In this document: positions 16,701 through 24,923 of the stretch, piece after piece
Numbering within the stretch: position 1 is the stretch's first letter
How the letters are laid out: every line of letters begins with the position of its first letter
Assembly: GCF_002410825.1 (NCBI RefSeq)
Contig: NZ_DHOS01000067.1
Span: forward strand, 119,139-183,138
DNA length: 64,000 nt
Origin: Proteiniphilum sp. UBA5384
GTDB taxonomy: Bacteria > Bacteroidota > Bacteroidia > Bacteroidales > Dysgonomonadaceae
Direction: 5' to 3'
Notes under the pieces: generated by a model
The model's input: only the letters and a program-made list of their open reading frames with translations
The model's database searches: none
Told to the model about the DNA's origin: nothing
Translations under genes and position numbers: made by a program

Positions 16701-17551
16701 CTTTTACTACCGGAAAACGGTATGGTGACATATATGGATACGTAACTGACCGGCTTTATCAAAAGGATGATTTTCTTTATGATGAAAACGGAAATATCAT
16801 GCAAACCGTGATCATCTGGGAAGGAACCTCAAAACGCACCAACCAGTTAGCAGGCAACAATCCTGTGTACCAAACGGCTTTTGAGGATGGGAACCAAGTA
16901 CTGCTAGTAAGTCCCGGAGATGTAAAATTCGTGGATGTGAACGGTGACGGATATATTACCGAAGGAAAAAATACTTTCGGCGACCCGGGTGACCAAGTGG
17001 TGATCGGCAACTTTACGCCACGGTATGAATATGGTTTGAGGTTGGGAATTGACTATAAGGACTTCGATGCATCCATCTTCTTTCAAGGCGTAGGAAAAAG
17101 AAAAATATGGGGATCTGGGCAACTCGCCATTCCCGGTTATTTCTCGAAAGAGGGGGCCATGCCAAAAGCCATTGCAGAAAATTACTGGCGGCCTGACCGT
17201 ACCGATGCTTTTTATCCCCGCGCTTGGAACCTGAACGGAGCCAATGAAGGATTCGTAATGAGAAAACAAAGCCGTTACTTGCTGAACATGGCATATCTGA
17301 AGATTAAAAATATCACTCTCGGTTATACCCTACCCAAGAATATCACCCAAAACATACATCTATCCAGTGCGCGTTTTTATGTCTCGATTGAGAATTTCTT
17401 TACGTTCGACAAATTGCGTGGACTCCCTATTGACCCGGAAACGATTTCCGGCCATTCCATGCTAAGGGATAGTGGTTACAACAGTGATCGTACCGGAACC
17501 GGAAACCCCTCGTTCAGGTCAGCTTCTATAGGTGTACAAATCGGATTATAA
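13778..17551 (+). CDS. SusC-like TonB-dependent transporter with STN signalling domain (susC2)
   Basis: The 1257-residue outer-membrane transporter has a signal anchor (about 1-40), a full STN domain (about 45-115, SAELKNVTLKDAFRELEK onward, to VNRQITISRK) and a charged linker. A carboxypeptidase-regulatory-like domain follows (about 144-215), then the plug (about 220-360, GLQGTVPGLSIV, YGAKAAFGVVLITMKKG) and the barrel. STN normally contacts the periplasmic part of FecR, and fecR is the gene just upstream, so this is the likely sensor of the locus. It pairs with susD2, 12 nt downstream. Length and layout are typical; the substrate is unknown. Confidence 0.94.
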   Translation: MQEKYNCELFAKKINGKFLKIMKIYFLITILCIFSVSAENIYSQSKTVSAELKNVTLKDAFRELEKSSDYLFLFMDNIENGLSKNVNVSLKSKSMDEILDLLLRNTDLTYSIVNRQITISRKPGTTDEKNKEEEKTTIKEVQQTGKTITGTVTDSNGESIIGANIVEEGTSNGTITDINGGFTLKVADNATIRITYIGYLFQIVNTTGKTSFNVVLQEDSKALDEVVVVGYGIQKKENLTGAISTVNVEETMGSRPLPDLGRGLQGTVPGLSIVVPSGEVGSDPVMKIRGQIASISGSSDPLILVDNVEIPSIQYINPNDIEAITVLKDAAASSIYGAKAAFGVVLITMKKGAKTETTNITYSTNLSWQKPFKDIELAGIEGLEYTLDAHKNMKSGGPAGGFWRVNDESLEKMKEWQRLYGSTVKNSDPVLYGRDWIFENGEKYGYRIYDPVEAMIKNSAFSQNHNLSLNGRRNDTSYNLSIGYLGQEGMMKPANHDDYKRFTGNINVSTKVADFITIRGGARYSDATKRYPNSSSAWAFAADPWLYLYRWSRLFPIATTEHGQQIHDPYWDTKNTNDVIKRDRYINLTAGTTIDITSNWNIEADYAYTSEMKPFTMSLPVATALEHWYAPVEWRDENGDRVYVDETGQVTTDEGMPGYRFYTSNYVTDEESYYYQNSFLSDKHTYNIFSTYNLNLKDLHKFKFMLGSNIVSYKWNNHSSNRSELLDSNNPQFAFTVGKETVGGDANWDSQVGFFGRTNYSLMDKYLLEANLRYDATSKFPSDIRWKWYPSFSGGWIITNEEFMKPLDPILSFAKLRASWGSIGDQSVSNSLYMPTMSLGKNNWLTGEGKNFFQLGTPTPISEVITWQDIETLNLGLDLRLFNDKLGFVFEWFQRDTKNMIIPGESLPATYGANAPQGNFGNLRTKGWEIAADFHHRFNNGITLRVNANISDAITDITKGADWNTPWENRSIHNTFTTGKRYGDIYGYVTDRLYQKDDFLYDENGNIMQTVIIWEGTSKRTNQLAGNNPVYQTAFEDGNQVLLVSPGDVKFVDVNGDGYITEGKNTFGDPGDQVVIGNFTPRYEYGLRLGIDYKDFDASIFFQGVGKRKIWGSGQLAIPGYFSKEGAMPKAIAENYWRPDRTDAFYPRAWNLNGANEGFVMRKQSRYLLNMAYLKIKNITLGYTLPKNITQNIHLSSARFYVSIENFFTFDKLRGLPIDPETISGHSMLRDSGYNSDRTGTGNPSFRSASIGVQIGL

Positions 17552-17563
17552 AAATAGAATCAT

Positions 17564-19345
17564 ATGAAAAATATAATTATAACTATCGCTTTATATTTGA
17601 TTACCCTGTTAATCACGGGATGTGAAGATTTTCTCGACCGTCCTCCATTGACACTGGATAATGACGAAACGGCATGGACTTCCGAACAGAAAGTAAGGCT
17701 GTATGCCAATAAATTTTACCCCACTTTTTTTGTGGGTTACAGTACCGACGTATCCGTCTTTACCGATGACGTGGTGCAACGGGGTAACCAGGGCAATTTC
17801 ACCCGTGCCGTGCCTAACAGTGCCGTTTGGAGTATGACCACATTGCGGTCTATCAATATTATGATCGACAGGGTTGGAAACCGGATGGAAAATATCCTGT
17901 CGGCAGAAGCCTATAACCACTGGATGGGGATCGGCCGCTTTTTCAGGGGATTGAGGTATTCAGAACTGGTTTTTGCCTACGGAGACATACCTTACTATGA
18001 TCACGTTGTAAGTGATACCGATAAGGACGACCTTTATAAACCCCGCACGCCACGCAATGATGTGATGGATGCAGTATATGATGACCTGAAATTTGCATTC
18101 GACAATGTGCGGCTCAACGACGGTGACCAATCTGTGAACAAATATATTGTGGCGGGATATATTTCCCGTATTGCCTTATACGAAGGCACATGGCAAAAGT
18201 ACTATTATAAGAATAACGCACAGGCTGAAAAATTCCTTTCCTTTGCGATTGAGGCAGCAGAATTTGTGATGAACAGCGGGAAGTACGCCATTGATACCGA
18301 CTTCCGTACACTTTTCACATCCAATAACCTGAAAGGCAACAAAGAATGTGTCCTTTATCGTCATTATGATAAAGCCGTAAATGTCACCCATACTGTAGCC
18401 CATTACAATAATCCACTCAACTCCATCAACTATGGAGGCACAACGGACCTGTTGAAGGCGTTTATATGTATCGATGGGAAGGTGTGGCAAAACTCTGCTA
18501 TTGACGAGGCAAAAGATTTCAGAATCAGCAAACTCGTAAAAACAAGAGATTCCCGTTTCGAGGGTACCTTTTATGATAAACCCACCGTCAGCGCAAAAGG
18601 GTCTTTCTTGTTTCCAATAAAATTTTTCCCCAGATACGGAGTAAAACAAACGGAAGAACAGGGTACAACTCCCGAAGAGTTGAGTGGCGATTCGTATACC
18701 GATGCGCCGGTCCTGCGTTATGCAGAAATATTACTCAACTGGATTGAGGCGAAAGCAGAATGGGCAACCATAGGGGGTACGACTGTCACACAAGCCGACC
18801 TGGACAATTCCGTCAACCGGATACGCAACAGGCCATTGGCCCCGGAAGCTGAAGCAAAAGGAGTGCAAAAAACAGCTGCCATGCAACTTGATGCCCTCCC
18901 TGACGATCCTGATAAAGATCCAACCGTATCATCGCTGATATGGGAAATCAGGCGAGAACGGCGGATGGAGTTCATCTTTGAGAATGCGCGTCTAATGGAT
19001 TTAAAACGCTGGTATAAACTCGAGTATATGGATACTGACACGAAACCGGAGTTGCTGACCGGTGCCTGGGTAAACTTCCCGACGGAGATGAGCGAGCAGC
19101 TGACCAGTACTAACGCACAAAAATTTTCGGTGACAAAAGCCGATGGTTCGGTAGTTTCCTATAACGGTACCAATAATGCCGAAATGGTGGGTTTTTATAA
19201 GGATGTAATTACCAACGGACGCCAGCCTTTCCTGAACCAGTTAAATGTCAATCCTTACCTGTCGCCGGTAGGGAAAACACAAATCGATGATTATGCCAGC
19301 AAAGGATATGTTTTACAACAGACCGAAGGATGGCCACAAAATTAA
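17564..19345 (+). CDS. SusD/RagB-like surface lipoprotein (susD2)
   Basis: The 593-residue lipoprotein is the partner of SusC2. The signal peptide ends at LLITGC, followed by EDFLDRPPLTLDND, the usual SusD start. Family features include FRGLRYSELVFAYGDIPYY near residue 128 and the C-terminal IWEIRRERRMEFIFENARLMDLKRW segment near 450-480. Unlike susD1 it belongs to the classic SusD/RagB type, so the two SusCD pairs probably recognise different ligands or parts of one ligand. It starts 12 nt after susC2 and is followed after 12 nt by another lipoprotein gene. Confidence 0.94.
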   Translation: MKNIIITIALYLITLLITGCEDFLDRPPLTLDNDETAWTSEQKVRLYANKFYPTFFVGYSTDVSVFTDDVVQRGNQGNFTRAVPNSAVWSMTTLRSINIMIDRVGNRMENILSAEAYNHWMGIGRFFRGLRYSELVFAYGDIPYYDHVVSDTDKDDLYKPRTPRNDVMDAVYDDLKFAFDNVRLNDGDQSVNKYIVAGYISRIALYEGTWQKYYYKNNAQAEKFLSFAIEAAEFVMNSGKYAIDTDFRTLFTSNNLKGNKECVLYRHYDKAVNVTHTVAHYNNPLNSINYGGTTDLLKAFICIDGKVWQNSAIDEAKDFRISKLVKTRDSRFEGTFYDKPTVSAKGSFLFPIKFFPRYGVKQTEEQGTTPEELSGDSYTDAPVLRYAEILLNWIEAKAEWATIGGTTVTQADLDNSVNRIRNRPLAPEAEAKGVQKTAAMQLDALPDDPDKDPTVSSLIWEIRRERRMEFIFENARLMDLKRWYKLEYMDTDTKPELLTGAWVNFPTEMSEQLTSTNAQKFSVTKADGSVVSYNGTNNAEMVGFYKDVITNGRQPFLNQLNVNPYLSPVGKTQIDDYASKGYVLQQTEGWPQN

Positions 19346-19357
19346 TCACACTTTAAA

Positions 19358-20794
19358 ATGGATCAAACAATGAAAAGAATCAATAATATACCAAAAAGCG
19401 GATTGTTTTTCGTCCTCTTGCTCATCCTATTCATGCTCTCATGTGGCGAAGATTTTCCGGAAAACGTAGAATCAACCAATTATGTTGTGTTGAAATCCAT
19501 CAAGATACTCAATGCCGGAGTGGAAGGAACTACGGTTGTGGAGGGAACAGTAAATGAAGTGACAAAAAAAGTTTCATTCCCGCGGGTAGACCCTGAGACG
19601 GATGTGTCTGCCATACGCTTTGAAGCTGAACTGTCGGAGGGTGCCACATTGGATAAGGAAACTTACAGTTTCCATTTTGAAGAAGGGCAGGATGCCAATG
19701 ATATTGTGATAAAAGTAATCAATGCACCCAGGTTTCGTGAATACTCTGTAGAACTCAGGCTCAACGTGCCGGTGTTCGGTGCTGATTTTAAGAAAGAGCA
19801 AGTTATCGACTATACGAACAATGAATTGGGAGAACCGCTCTATCCTGTTTTCACCGGTTCATTGACCAGAGGATCGGGATTTGACGGTAAGCATGTACTA
19901 ATCGTTACACGGAATGCCATGGGATCGCATCTCCTGGATGTAAATGATCTGAAGAATGGCGAAATCAAACCTATCCCGTTAAATATGACGGGGGTAACTT
20001 TAGGGACATTCACCGTGAATTTAGGTGCGCAGATAAATGGACATACCTATATTGCCAATCTCTCAGGCGGCCTTGCTTCACCGTTAAAAATTTATCATTG
20101 GACAGATCCTTCCGAAGCACCGCAGGTAATTGCCAATATCGACAAGAATACGATACCCGGTGCGGGAGCACGCCACGGCGACAACCTCTCGGTAAATGTA
20201 GATGAGGACGGAAATGGTTATATCTATTTTGGAGACAATGCAGTCACACAAATACTACGATTGAAAGTGAGCAACTTTACTGAAATTTCCGATCCTGCGA
20301 TATTGCCCACTCAACCCGGGCTGGGAGGCTTCATGAATATGAACCGTATCGGAAATAGTGACCAGTACCTGCTTACGGGCCACGAAGCCCCTATCATGGT
20401 CACAACTGCAAATGCCGACGTAGCGTATAAAATGGCCAATAGCTCCATTCCGCTCAGGGCATCTGATCCCAGGGTCGTCTATTTTAACGAAGAACGTTAT
20501 CTGTTGACGGTTACAGCAGCACGTGGCGGCAGTGATCCCGTAGTAATGTATGTCTATGATATTACCCGGGGAGCAACCATCACCGAGGCGTTGGAAATAT
20601 TTGAGGCCGGTACCAAAACACCCCTTCTCCAATATTCTCTCCTTGGTCCTACAAACGCTTCTCCTTCTACCCAGACAGGCTGGTATGTCACCAAAGATGA
20701 GGAGGGGAACGATGATAAACTGATGCTATACGGGGCATCTAATGACGCAGGATTTGTAATTGTGGAGTTCCCGAAGAAAACACTCGACGATTAA
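19358..20794 (+). CDS. Surface lipoprotein in SusE position (DUF5018/DUF4623-like)
   Basis: The 478-residue lipoprotein has its lipobox at LFMLSC and a start at 19358 or at the in-frame ATG 19370. The N-terminal part (about 40-140: SIKILNAGVEGTT... FPRVDPETDVSAIRFEAELSEGATL) resembles the DUF5018 beta-sandwich found in surface glycan-binding proteins. The remainder looks like a beta-propeller of the DUF4623 type, with repeated short strands and Asn-Gly and Asp-Gly turns. Its place directly after susD2 suggests an accessory binding protein on the cell surface. I assign the domain names by resemblance, so they are less certain than the lipoprotein call. Confidence 0.7.
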   Translation: MDQTMKRINNIPKSGLFFVLLLILFMLSCGEDFPENVESTNYVVLKSIKILNAGVEGTTVVEGTVNEVTKKVSFPRVDPETDVSAIRFEAELSEGATLDKETYSFHFEEGQDANDIVIKVINAPRFREYSVELRLNVPVFGADFKKEQVIDYTNNELGEPLYPVFTGSLTRGSGFDGKHVLIVTRNAMGSHLLDVNDLKNGEIKPIPLNMTGVTLGTFTVNLGAQINGHTYIANLSGGLASPLKIYHWTDPSEAPQVIANIDKNTIPGAGARHGDNLSVNVDEDGNGYIYFGDNAVTQILRLKVSNFTEISDPAILPTQPGLGGFMNMNRIGNSDQYLLTGHEAPIMVTTANADVAYKMANSSIPLRASDPRVVYFNEERYLLTVTAARGGSDPVVMYVYDITRGATITEALEIFEAGTKTPLLQYSLLGPTNASPSTQTGWYVTKDEEGNDDKLMLYGASNDAGFVIVEFPKKTLDD

Positions 20795-20821
20795 GGATGA
20801 ATCAGACTTACCCTGAGTAAA

Positions 20822-20856
20822 AATTACTTTGGCGGCATTGCACCGCCAAAGTAATT
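20822..20856 (+). terminator. 14-bp perfect hairpin between the SusCD unit and the GHL10 gene
   Basis: Bases 20822-20835 and 20843-20856 are perfect complements with a 7-nt loop. The following CTTCATCTCC is only weakly T-rich, so readthrough or an mRNA-processing role is possible. Confidence 0.6.
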
Positions 20857-20885
20857 CTTCATCTCCATATTAAAATCTCACGGCA

Positions 20886-22349
20886 ATGAAAAGAAAAATC
20901 TATTATTATATATTGTCATTACTTTCGGCGTATGTGATCTCTTGTAGTAAGGATGATATTCCCGGTGACAAAACGCCCGATAATCCGAATTCCAAACCCG
21001 ACAATGAACTGATATTCCCCAAAAAGGAAATGCGGTCGGTGTGGATCACCACTGCCTGGGGACTGGATTGGCCCATGACTCAATACGGCATGGAGGCGCA
21101 AAAGAGCCAATACATACAATATCTCGACAAGTTCAAAGAGTTACACATAAACACCGTTATCTTCCAGGTGAAACCGATGGGGGATGCCTTCTATAACTCT
21201 CCTTACGAGCCATGGAGCGTGTCCATCACCGGAGAAAGAGGAAGAGACCCGGGATACGATGTACTGGAATTCCTGATTGACGAGGCGCACAAAAGGGGTA
21301 TGGAGTTCCATGCGTGGATGAATCCTTACCGCGTCGCCACCCGTGCCAATAACGGCACTGCTTACCCGGCATTGCATCCTTCCGTGAAACCCGAATGGGT
21401 GGTCAGTCACGAAAAGATACAGATATACAACCCGGCTTTGCCCGAAGTAAGGCAACGGTTGTCCGACATTGTGAAGGACATGATCACAAAATATGATGTG
21501 GATGGAATTCATTTCGATGATTATTTCTATCCCGATCCTTCGTCTGCCGGAACAATGGTTTCCGATGCGGACGACTATCAGAAATACGGAGCAACCTACA
21601 GCACTATAGAAAATTTCAGAAGGGCCAATGTGGATCTCGCTATCAAGGGCGTACACGACGTAATTGTAGCCAATAAGCCGGAAGTTATATTCACCATCTC
21701 CCCCGCTGCCAGTCCCGATTATAGTTTAAACACCCTGTTTGCCGATGTGGCCAAATGGTGTAAGGAAGGATGGATAGATGTGGTGATGCCGCAGTTATAC
21801 CAGGAAGTAGGCAACCCCTATAACGATTTTCAAAGTAGATTAAGTTGGTGGACACAATATAACCACACTGCGACCCCCATGATAGGCCATGCGCTCTATA
21901 AATTCGGTGACAGTCAATATCCTGCCGCCTTCCAGTCGACTCTCGAATTGCAACGCCAATTCGACCTGACACGCAGAAACAAAAAGGTGATGGGAAATGC
22001 CATGTATAGCGCCAGATTTATACTTTCTAACCCAATCGGTATTACCAGTAAATTGGCTGAAATCTATAAAACTCCGACGGTAATCCCGTTTCTGGGACGT
22101 GAAGTCGCCCCCACCCCGACGAAGCCTCAAAACGTGAAAATCGAAAACGGACAGTTAATATGGAACAAGCAGGGAAACGTGAGATCTGTCGTCTATCATT
22201 TTCCTGACATCAAAAAAGAGGGGATTGTTTTGACGATCACAGACCAGACGAGCTTGCCGGTGACCGCCAACGGGTCCTATTGCGTGACAAATATCAACAC
22301 AGACAATAAAGAGAGTGACCCATCAGAAATAGTAAAAAATGGGATATAA
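20886..22349 (+). CDS. GHL10 (DUF187) glycosidase lipoprotein, DigH/YddW type
   Basis: The 487-residue protein carries a lipoprotein signal (lipobox YVISC). The GHL10 domain spans about residues 45-370: MRSVWITTAWGLDWP, the barrel strand motif INTVIFQVKPMGDAFYNS, FHAWMNPYR, and VDGIHFDDYFYP with the acidic residues expected at the active site. E. coli YddW/DigH of this family cleaves peptidoglycan glycan strands that have lost their stem peptides. A short Ig-like tail (about 400-487) follows. It lies between a SusCD unit and two more exported enzymes, upstream of the MurNAc salvage genes, which supports a cell-wall glycan substrate; that link is inference. Confidence 0.88.
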   Translation: MKRKIYYYILSLLSAYVISCSKDDIPGDKTPDNPNSKPDNELIFPKKEMRSVWITTAWGLDWPMTQYGMEAQKSQYIQYLDKFKELHINTVIFQVKPMGDAFYNSPYEPWSVSITGERGRDPGYDVLEFLIDEAHKRGMEFHAWMNPYRVATRANNGTAYPALHPSVKPEWVVSHEKIQIYNPALPEVRQRLSDIVKDMITKYDVDGIHFDDYFYPDPSSAGTMVSDADDYQKYGATYSTIENFRRANVDLAIKGVHDVIVANKPEVIFTISPAASPDYSLNTLFADVAKWCKEGWIDVVMPQLYQEVGNPYNDFQSRLSWWTQYNHTATPMIGHALYKFGDSQYPAAFQSTLELQRQFDLTRRNKKVMGNAMYSARFILSNPIGITSKLAEIYKTPTVIPFLGREVAPTPTKPQNVKIENGQLIWNKQGNVRSVVYHFPDIKKEGIVLTITDQTSLPVTANGSYCVTNINTDNKESDPSEIVKNGI

Positions 22350-22364
22350 CACAGTTATATTTAA

Positions 22365-22372
22365 TATCTTTG
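22365..22372 (+). promoter_or_regulatory. -7 box before the GH9 fusion gene
   Basis: TATCTTTG lies 22 nt before the start at 22395, so this gene can be transcribed independently of the GHL10 gene. Confidence 0.45.
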
Positions 22373-22394
22373 TCGTGACTATTCAAAAGCCCGT

Positions 22395-24866
22395 ATGAAA
22401 CGAGTAAATCTAATATTGGCGCTGTTTTTGGTAATGTTGGAAGGCTATTCCCAAACATCATGGGTACGTGTCAACCAGGTCGGTTACCTGGAAGACGACG
22501 TGAAAGTAGCCGTTTGGATCAGCAAGGAAAACAATGTCATCGACGAATTTCAGGTAATAGACCCGACCACGAAAGAGACCGTCTTTACAGGATCGGAAGT
22601 GGATATTCGTCCTACCGGAAAACAACCGGCATTCGAATCATCGGCACGACTTGACTTCTCTTCACTTAAAAGGCAAGGAACCTACATCGTGAAAACAGGT
22701 AAAGCTCAATCCGCCCCGTTTCGCATAGGTAACGATATATACGCCGGGGCAGCAGATATCCCATTACAATATATGCGCCAACAACGGTGCGGATACAATC
22801 CGTTCCTGAGAGACTCCTGCCACACCCACGACGCAATCTCTGTGGGCGATCCCGAAGGCAAACGTGATGGATTATATTTCAATGCTGTCGGCGGATGGCA
22901 TGATGCGTCTGATTACCTGCAATACGTGACCACATCTGCCAATGCTGTCTACCAGATGCTTTTCGCATACAGCCGGTATCCCGAATCATTCGACGATCAC
23001 TATGATGCCAATGGTCATGAAGGTGCGAACGGCATTCCCGATATCCTTGATGAAGCCAAATGGGGATTAGACTGGTTGGTGAAAATGAATCCCGACGCCG
23101 ATACCTATTTCAATCAACTGGCCGACGACCGGGATCATGCGGGATTCACATTGCCCAATGAACAGAAGGTCGATTATGGTTGGGGAGCGGGAAAAGAACG
23201 CCCCGTCTATTTTATCAGCCCCAAACCACAGGGGTTGTTCAAGCATAAAAACAGAAGCACCGGCATGGCCTCTACCTTAGGAAAGTATGCCTCTTCATTT
23301 TCATTGGGCGCTCAATTGCTATCGCCTTATTACCCTGAATTTTCCTACATACTGGCACAAAAAGCCAAAAATGCTTATAAGAAAGGAACAGAAAATCCCG
23401 GAGTTTCTCAAACCGCACCGGGAGGAGCACCTTATTTCTACGAAGAAGACAACTGGGCGGATGATATGCAGTTGGCCGCTATGGAAATGTACAATGTCTC
23501 GGGAGAAAAAGAGTATTTAATACAAGCCGTCCAATATGGCAGGTGGGAACCTGTCACCCCCTGGATGGGTGCCGATTCGGCTCGGCACTATCAATGGTAC
23601 CCGTTCGTGAATCTGGGAAATTACCATCTGGCAACGCAGCATAATGACCCATATGCTCAAAAAGAATTTATCAGGAATATGAAAACCGGATTACAGCGTG
23701 TAAAAGATCGTGCTGAGGGTGATGCTTTCCTGAATGGAATACCCTTTATATGGTGTTCCAATAATCTGACCGTCGGTTTTATCACCCAATGCAGGTTATA
23801 TCACGAAATTACGGGGGACGATTCATTCCTTGAAATTGAAACCGCCTTGCGAGACTGGCTGCTAGGATGCAATCCATGGGGCACCTCCATGATCGTGGGG
23901 TATCCCGAACAGGGCGACACCCCCGAAGATCCCCATTCGGCATTTACACATCTCCTCCAAATACCGGTAACAGGAGGTATGGTAGATGGGCCTATCTACA
24001 ATTCTATTTTCAGTAATTTAATAGGCATCTACCTTGCCAATGAGGATAAATATGCCGATTTTCAATCAGATTATATAGTATATCACGATGATTATGCCGA
24101 CTATTCCACCAATGAGCCGACGATGGACGGTACCGCTTCGCTCACTTATTACTTCGGCTATCTGAGTGCACAAGCAAAGAAAGTGGAAAGAGTTGCAAGA
24201 GGTATTGTTCGTGGTGACAGGTCAAAAAAGCAAGTATCGCTTGTTTTTACCGGACATGAATATGCCGACGGAGCCAATATCATACGAAAAGTATTGAAAA
24301 AAAATAATGTAAATGCTTCTTTTTTCCTTACCGGTGATTTCTACAGAAAATATCCTACCATTACCCGGGATCTTCAGAAAGACGGACATTATCTCGGACC
24401 TCATTCCGATAAGCATCTTTTGTATGCCGATTGGCAAAAGCGTGATTCTACCCTAGTTTCACGGTCTGATTTTGAGAAAGACCTTCTTAACAACTATAAG
24501 ACTATGGATGAAATAGGATTAAAGATTCAATTGCCACGCTATTTTATACCACCCTATGAATGGTATAATCAGGAAATCAGTGATTGGGCAAAAAGTAGGG
24601 GTGTACAAATAATCAATTTCACGCCCGGTACCACCTCCAATGCCGATTATACTATACCCGACATGAAGAATTACCTCTCGTCGGAAACAATTTACAATAA
24701 TATCCTGCAATATGAAGAGAAAAACGGATTAAATGGTTTTGTCCTCCTTATCCATATTGGTACCGATCCTAAACGGACCGACAAATTGTATAATCGACTG
24801 GAGGACCTGATAAAAGAGTTAAAAAACAGGGGATATGAGTGGAGAAGTATAAATGAAATATTATAA
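22395..24866 (+). CDS. GH9 glycosidase fused to a NodB-type polysaccharide deacetylase domain
   Basis: The 823-residue exported protein has a signal peptide (about 1-20, ending GYSQ), an Ig-like cellulase N-terminal domain (about 21-115, WVRVNQVGYLEDD), a GH9 alpha-barrel (about 125-595) and a C-terminal NodB fold (about 612-823). GH9 catalytic residues are present: the Asp pair in GGWHDASDY (about 166-173) and Glu574 in NEPTMDGTASL. In the NodB domain the usual catalytic TFDDG is replaced by VFTGHEYADG (about 617), while the zinc motif HSDKH (670-674) remains. GH9 enzymes include cellulases and exo-glucosaminidases; the fused deacetylase fold and neighbouring genes favour an amino-sugar glycan, but a beta-glucan substrate cannot be excluded. 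Confidence 0.9.
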   Translation: MKRVNLILALFLVMLEGYSQTSWVRVNQVGYLEDDVKVAVWISKENNVIDEFQVIDPTTKETVFTGSEVDIRPTGKQPAFESSARLDFSSLKRQGTYIVKTGKAQSAPFRIGNDIYAGAADIPLQYMRQQRCGYNPFLRDSCHTHDAISVGDPEGKRDGLYFNAVGGWHDASDYLQYVTTSANAVYQMLFAYSRYPESFDDHYDANGHEGANGIPDILDEAKWGLDWLVKMNPDADTYFNQLADDRDHAGFTLPNEQKVDYGWGAGKERPVYFISPKPQGLFKHKNRSTGMASTLGKYASSFSLGAQLLSPYYPEFSYILAQKAKNAYKKGTENPGVSQTAPGGAPYFYEEDNWADDMQLAAMEMYNVSGEKEYLIQAVQYGRWEPVTPWMGADSARHYQWYPFVNLGNYHLATQHNDPYAQKEFIRNMKTGLQRVKDRAEGDAFLNGIPFIWCSNNLTVGFITQCRLYHEITGDDSFLEIETALRDWLLGCNPWGTSMIVGYPEQGDTPEDPHSAFTHLLQIPVTGGMVDGPIYNSIFSNLIGIYLANEDKYADFQSDYIVYHDDYADYSTNEPTMDGTASLTYYFGYLSAQAKKVERVARGIVRGDRSKKQVSLVFTGHEYADGANIIRKVLKKNNVNASFFLTGDFYRKYPTITRDLQKDGHYLGPHSDKHLLYADWQKRDSTLVSRSDFEKDLLNNYKTMDEIGLKIQLPRYFIPPYEWYNQEISDWAKSRGVQIINFTPGTTSNADYTIPDMKNYLSSETIYNNILQYEEKNGLNGFVLLIHIGTDPKRTDKLYNRLEDLIKELKNRGYEWRSINEIL

Positions 24867-24885
24867 ACAATTCATTCTTTCTTCC

Positions 24886-24893
24886 TATTTTTG
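24886..24893 (+). promoter_or_regulatory. -7 box before the amidase gene
   Basis: TATTTTTG here overlaps an in-frame TTG at 24891, which argues that the true start is the ATG at 24924. It may start transcription of the salvage cluster. Confidence 0.5.
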
Positions 24894-24923
24894 CACAAGA
24901 CTACAGATACAAAAAATGATCGC

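Noticed and set aside
22395..24866. A plain cellulose-degradation gene on account of GH9
   Set aside because: No other cellulose genes are near, and the fused deacetylase fold and cell-wall neighbours point elsewhere; beta-glucan use is not excluded.
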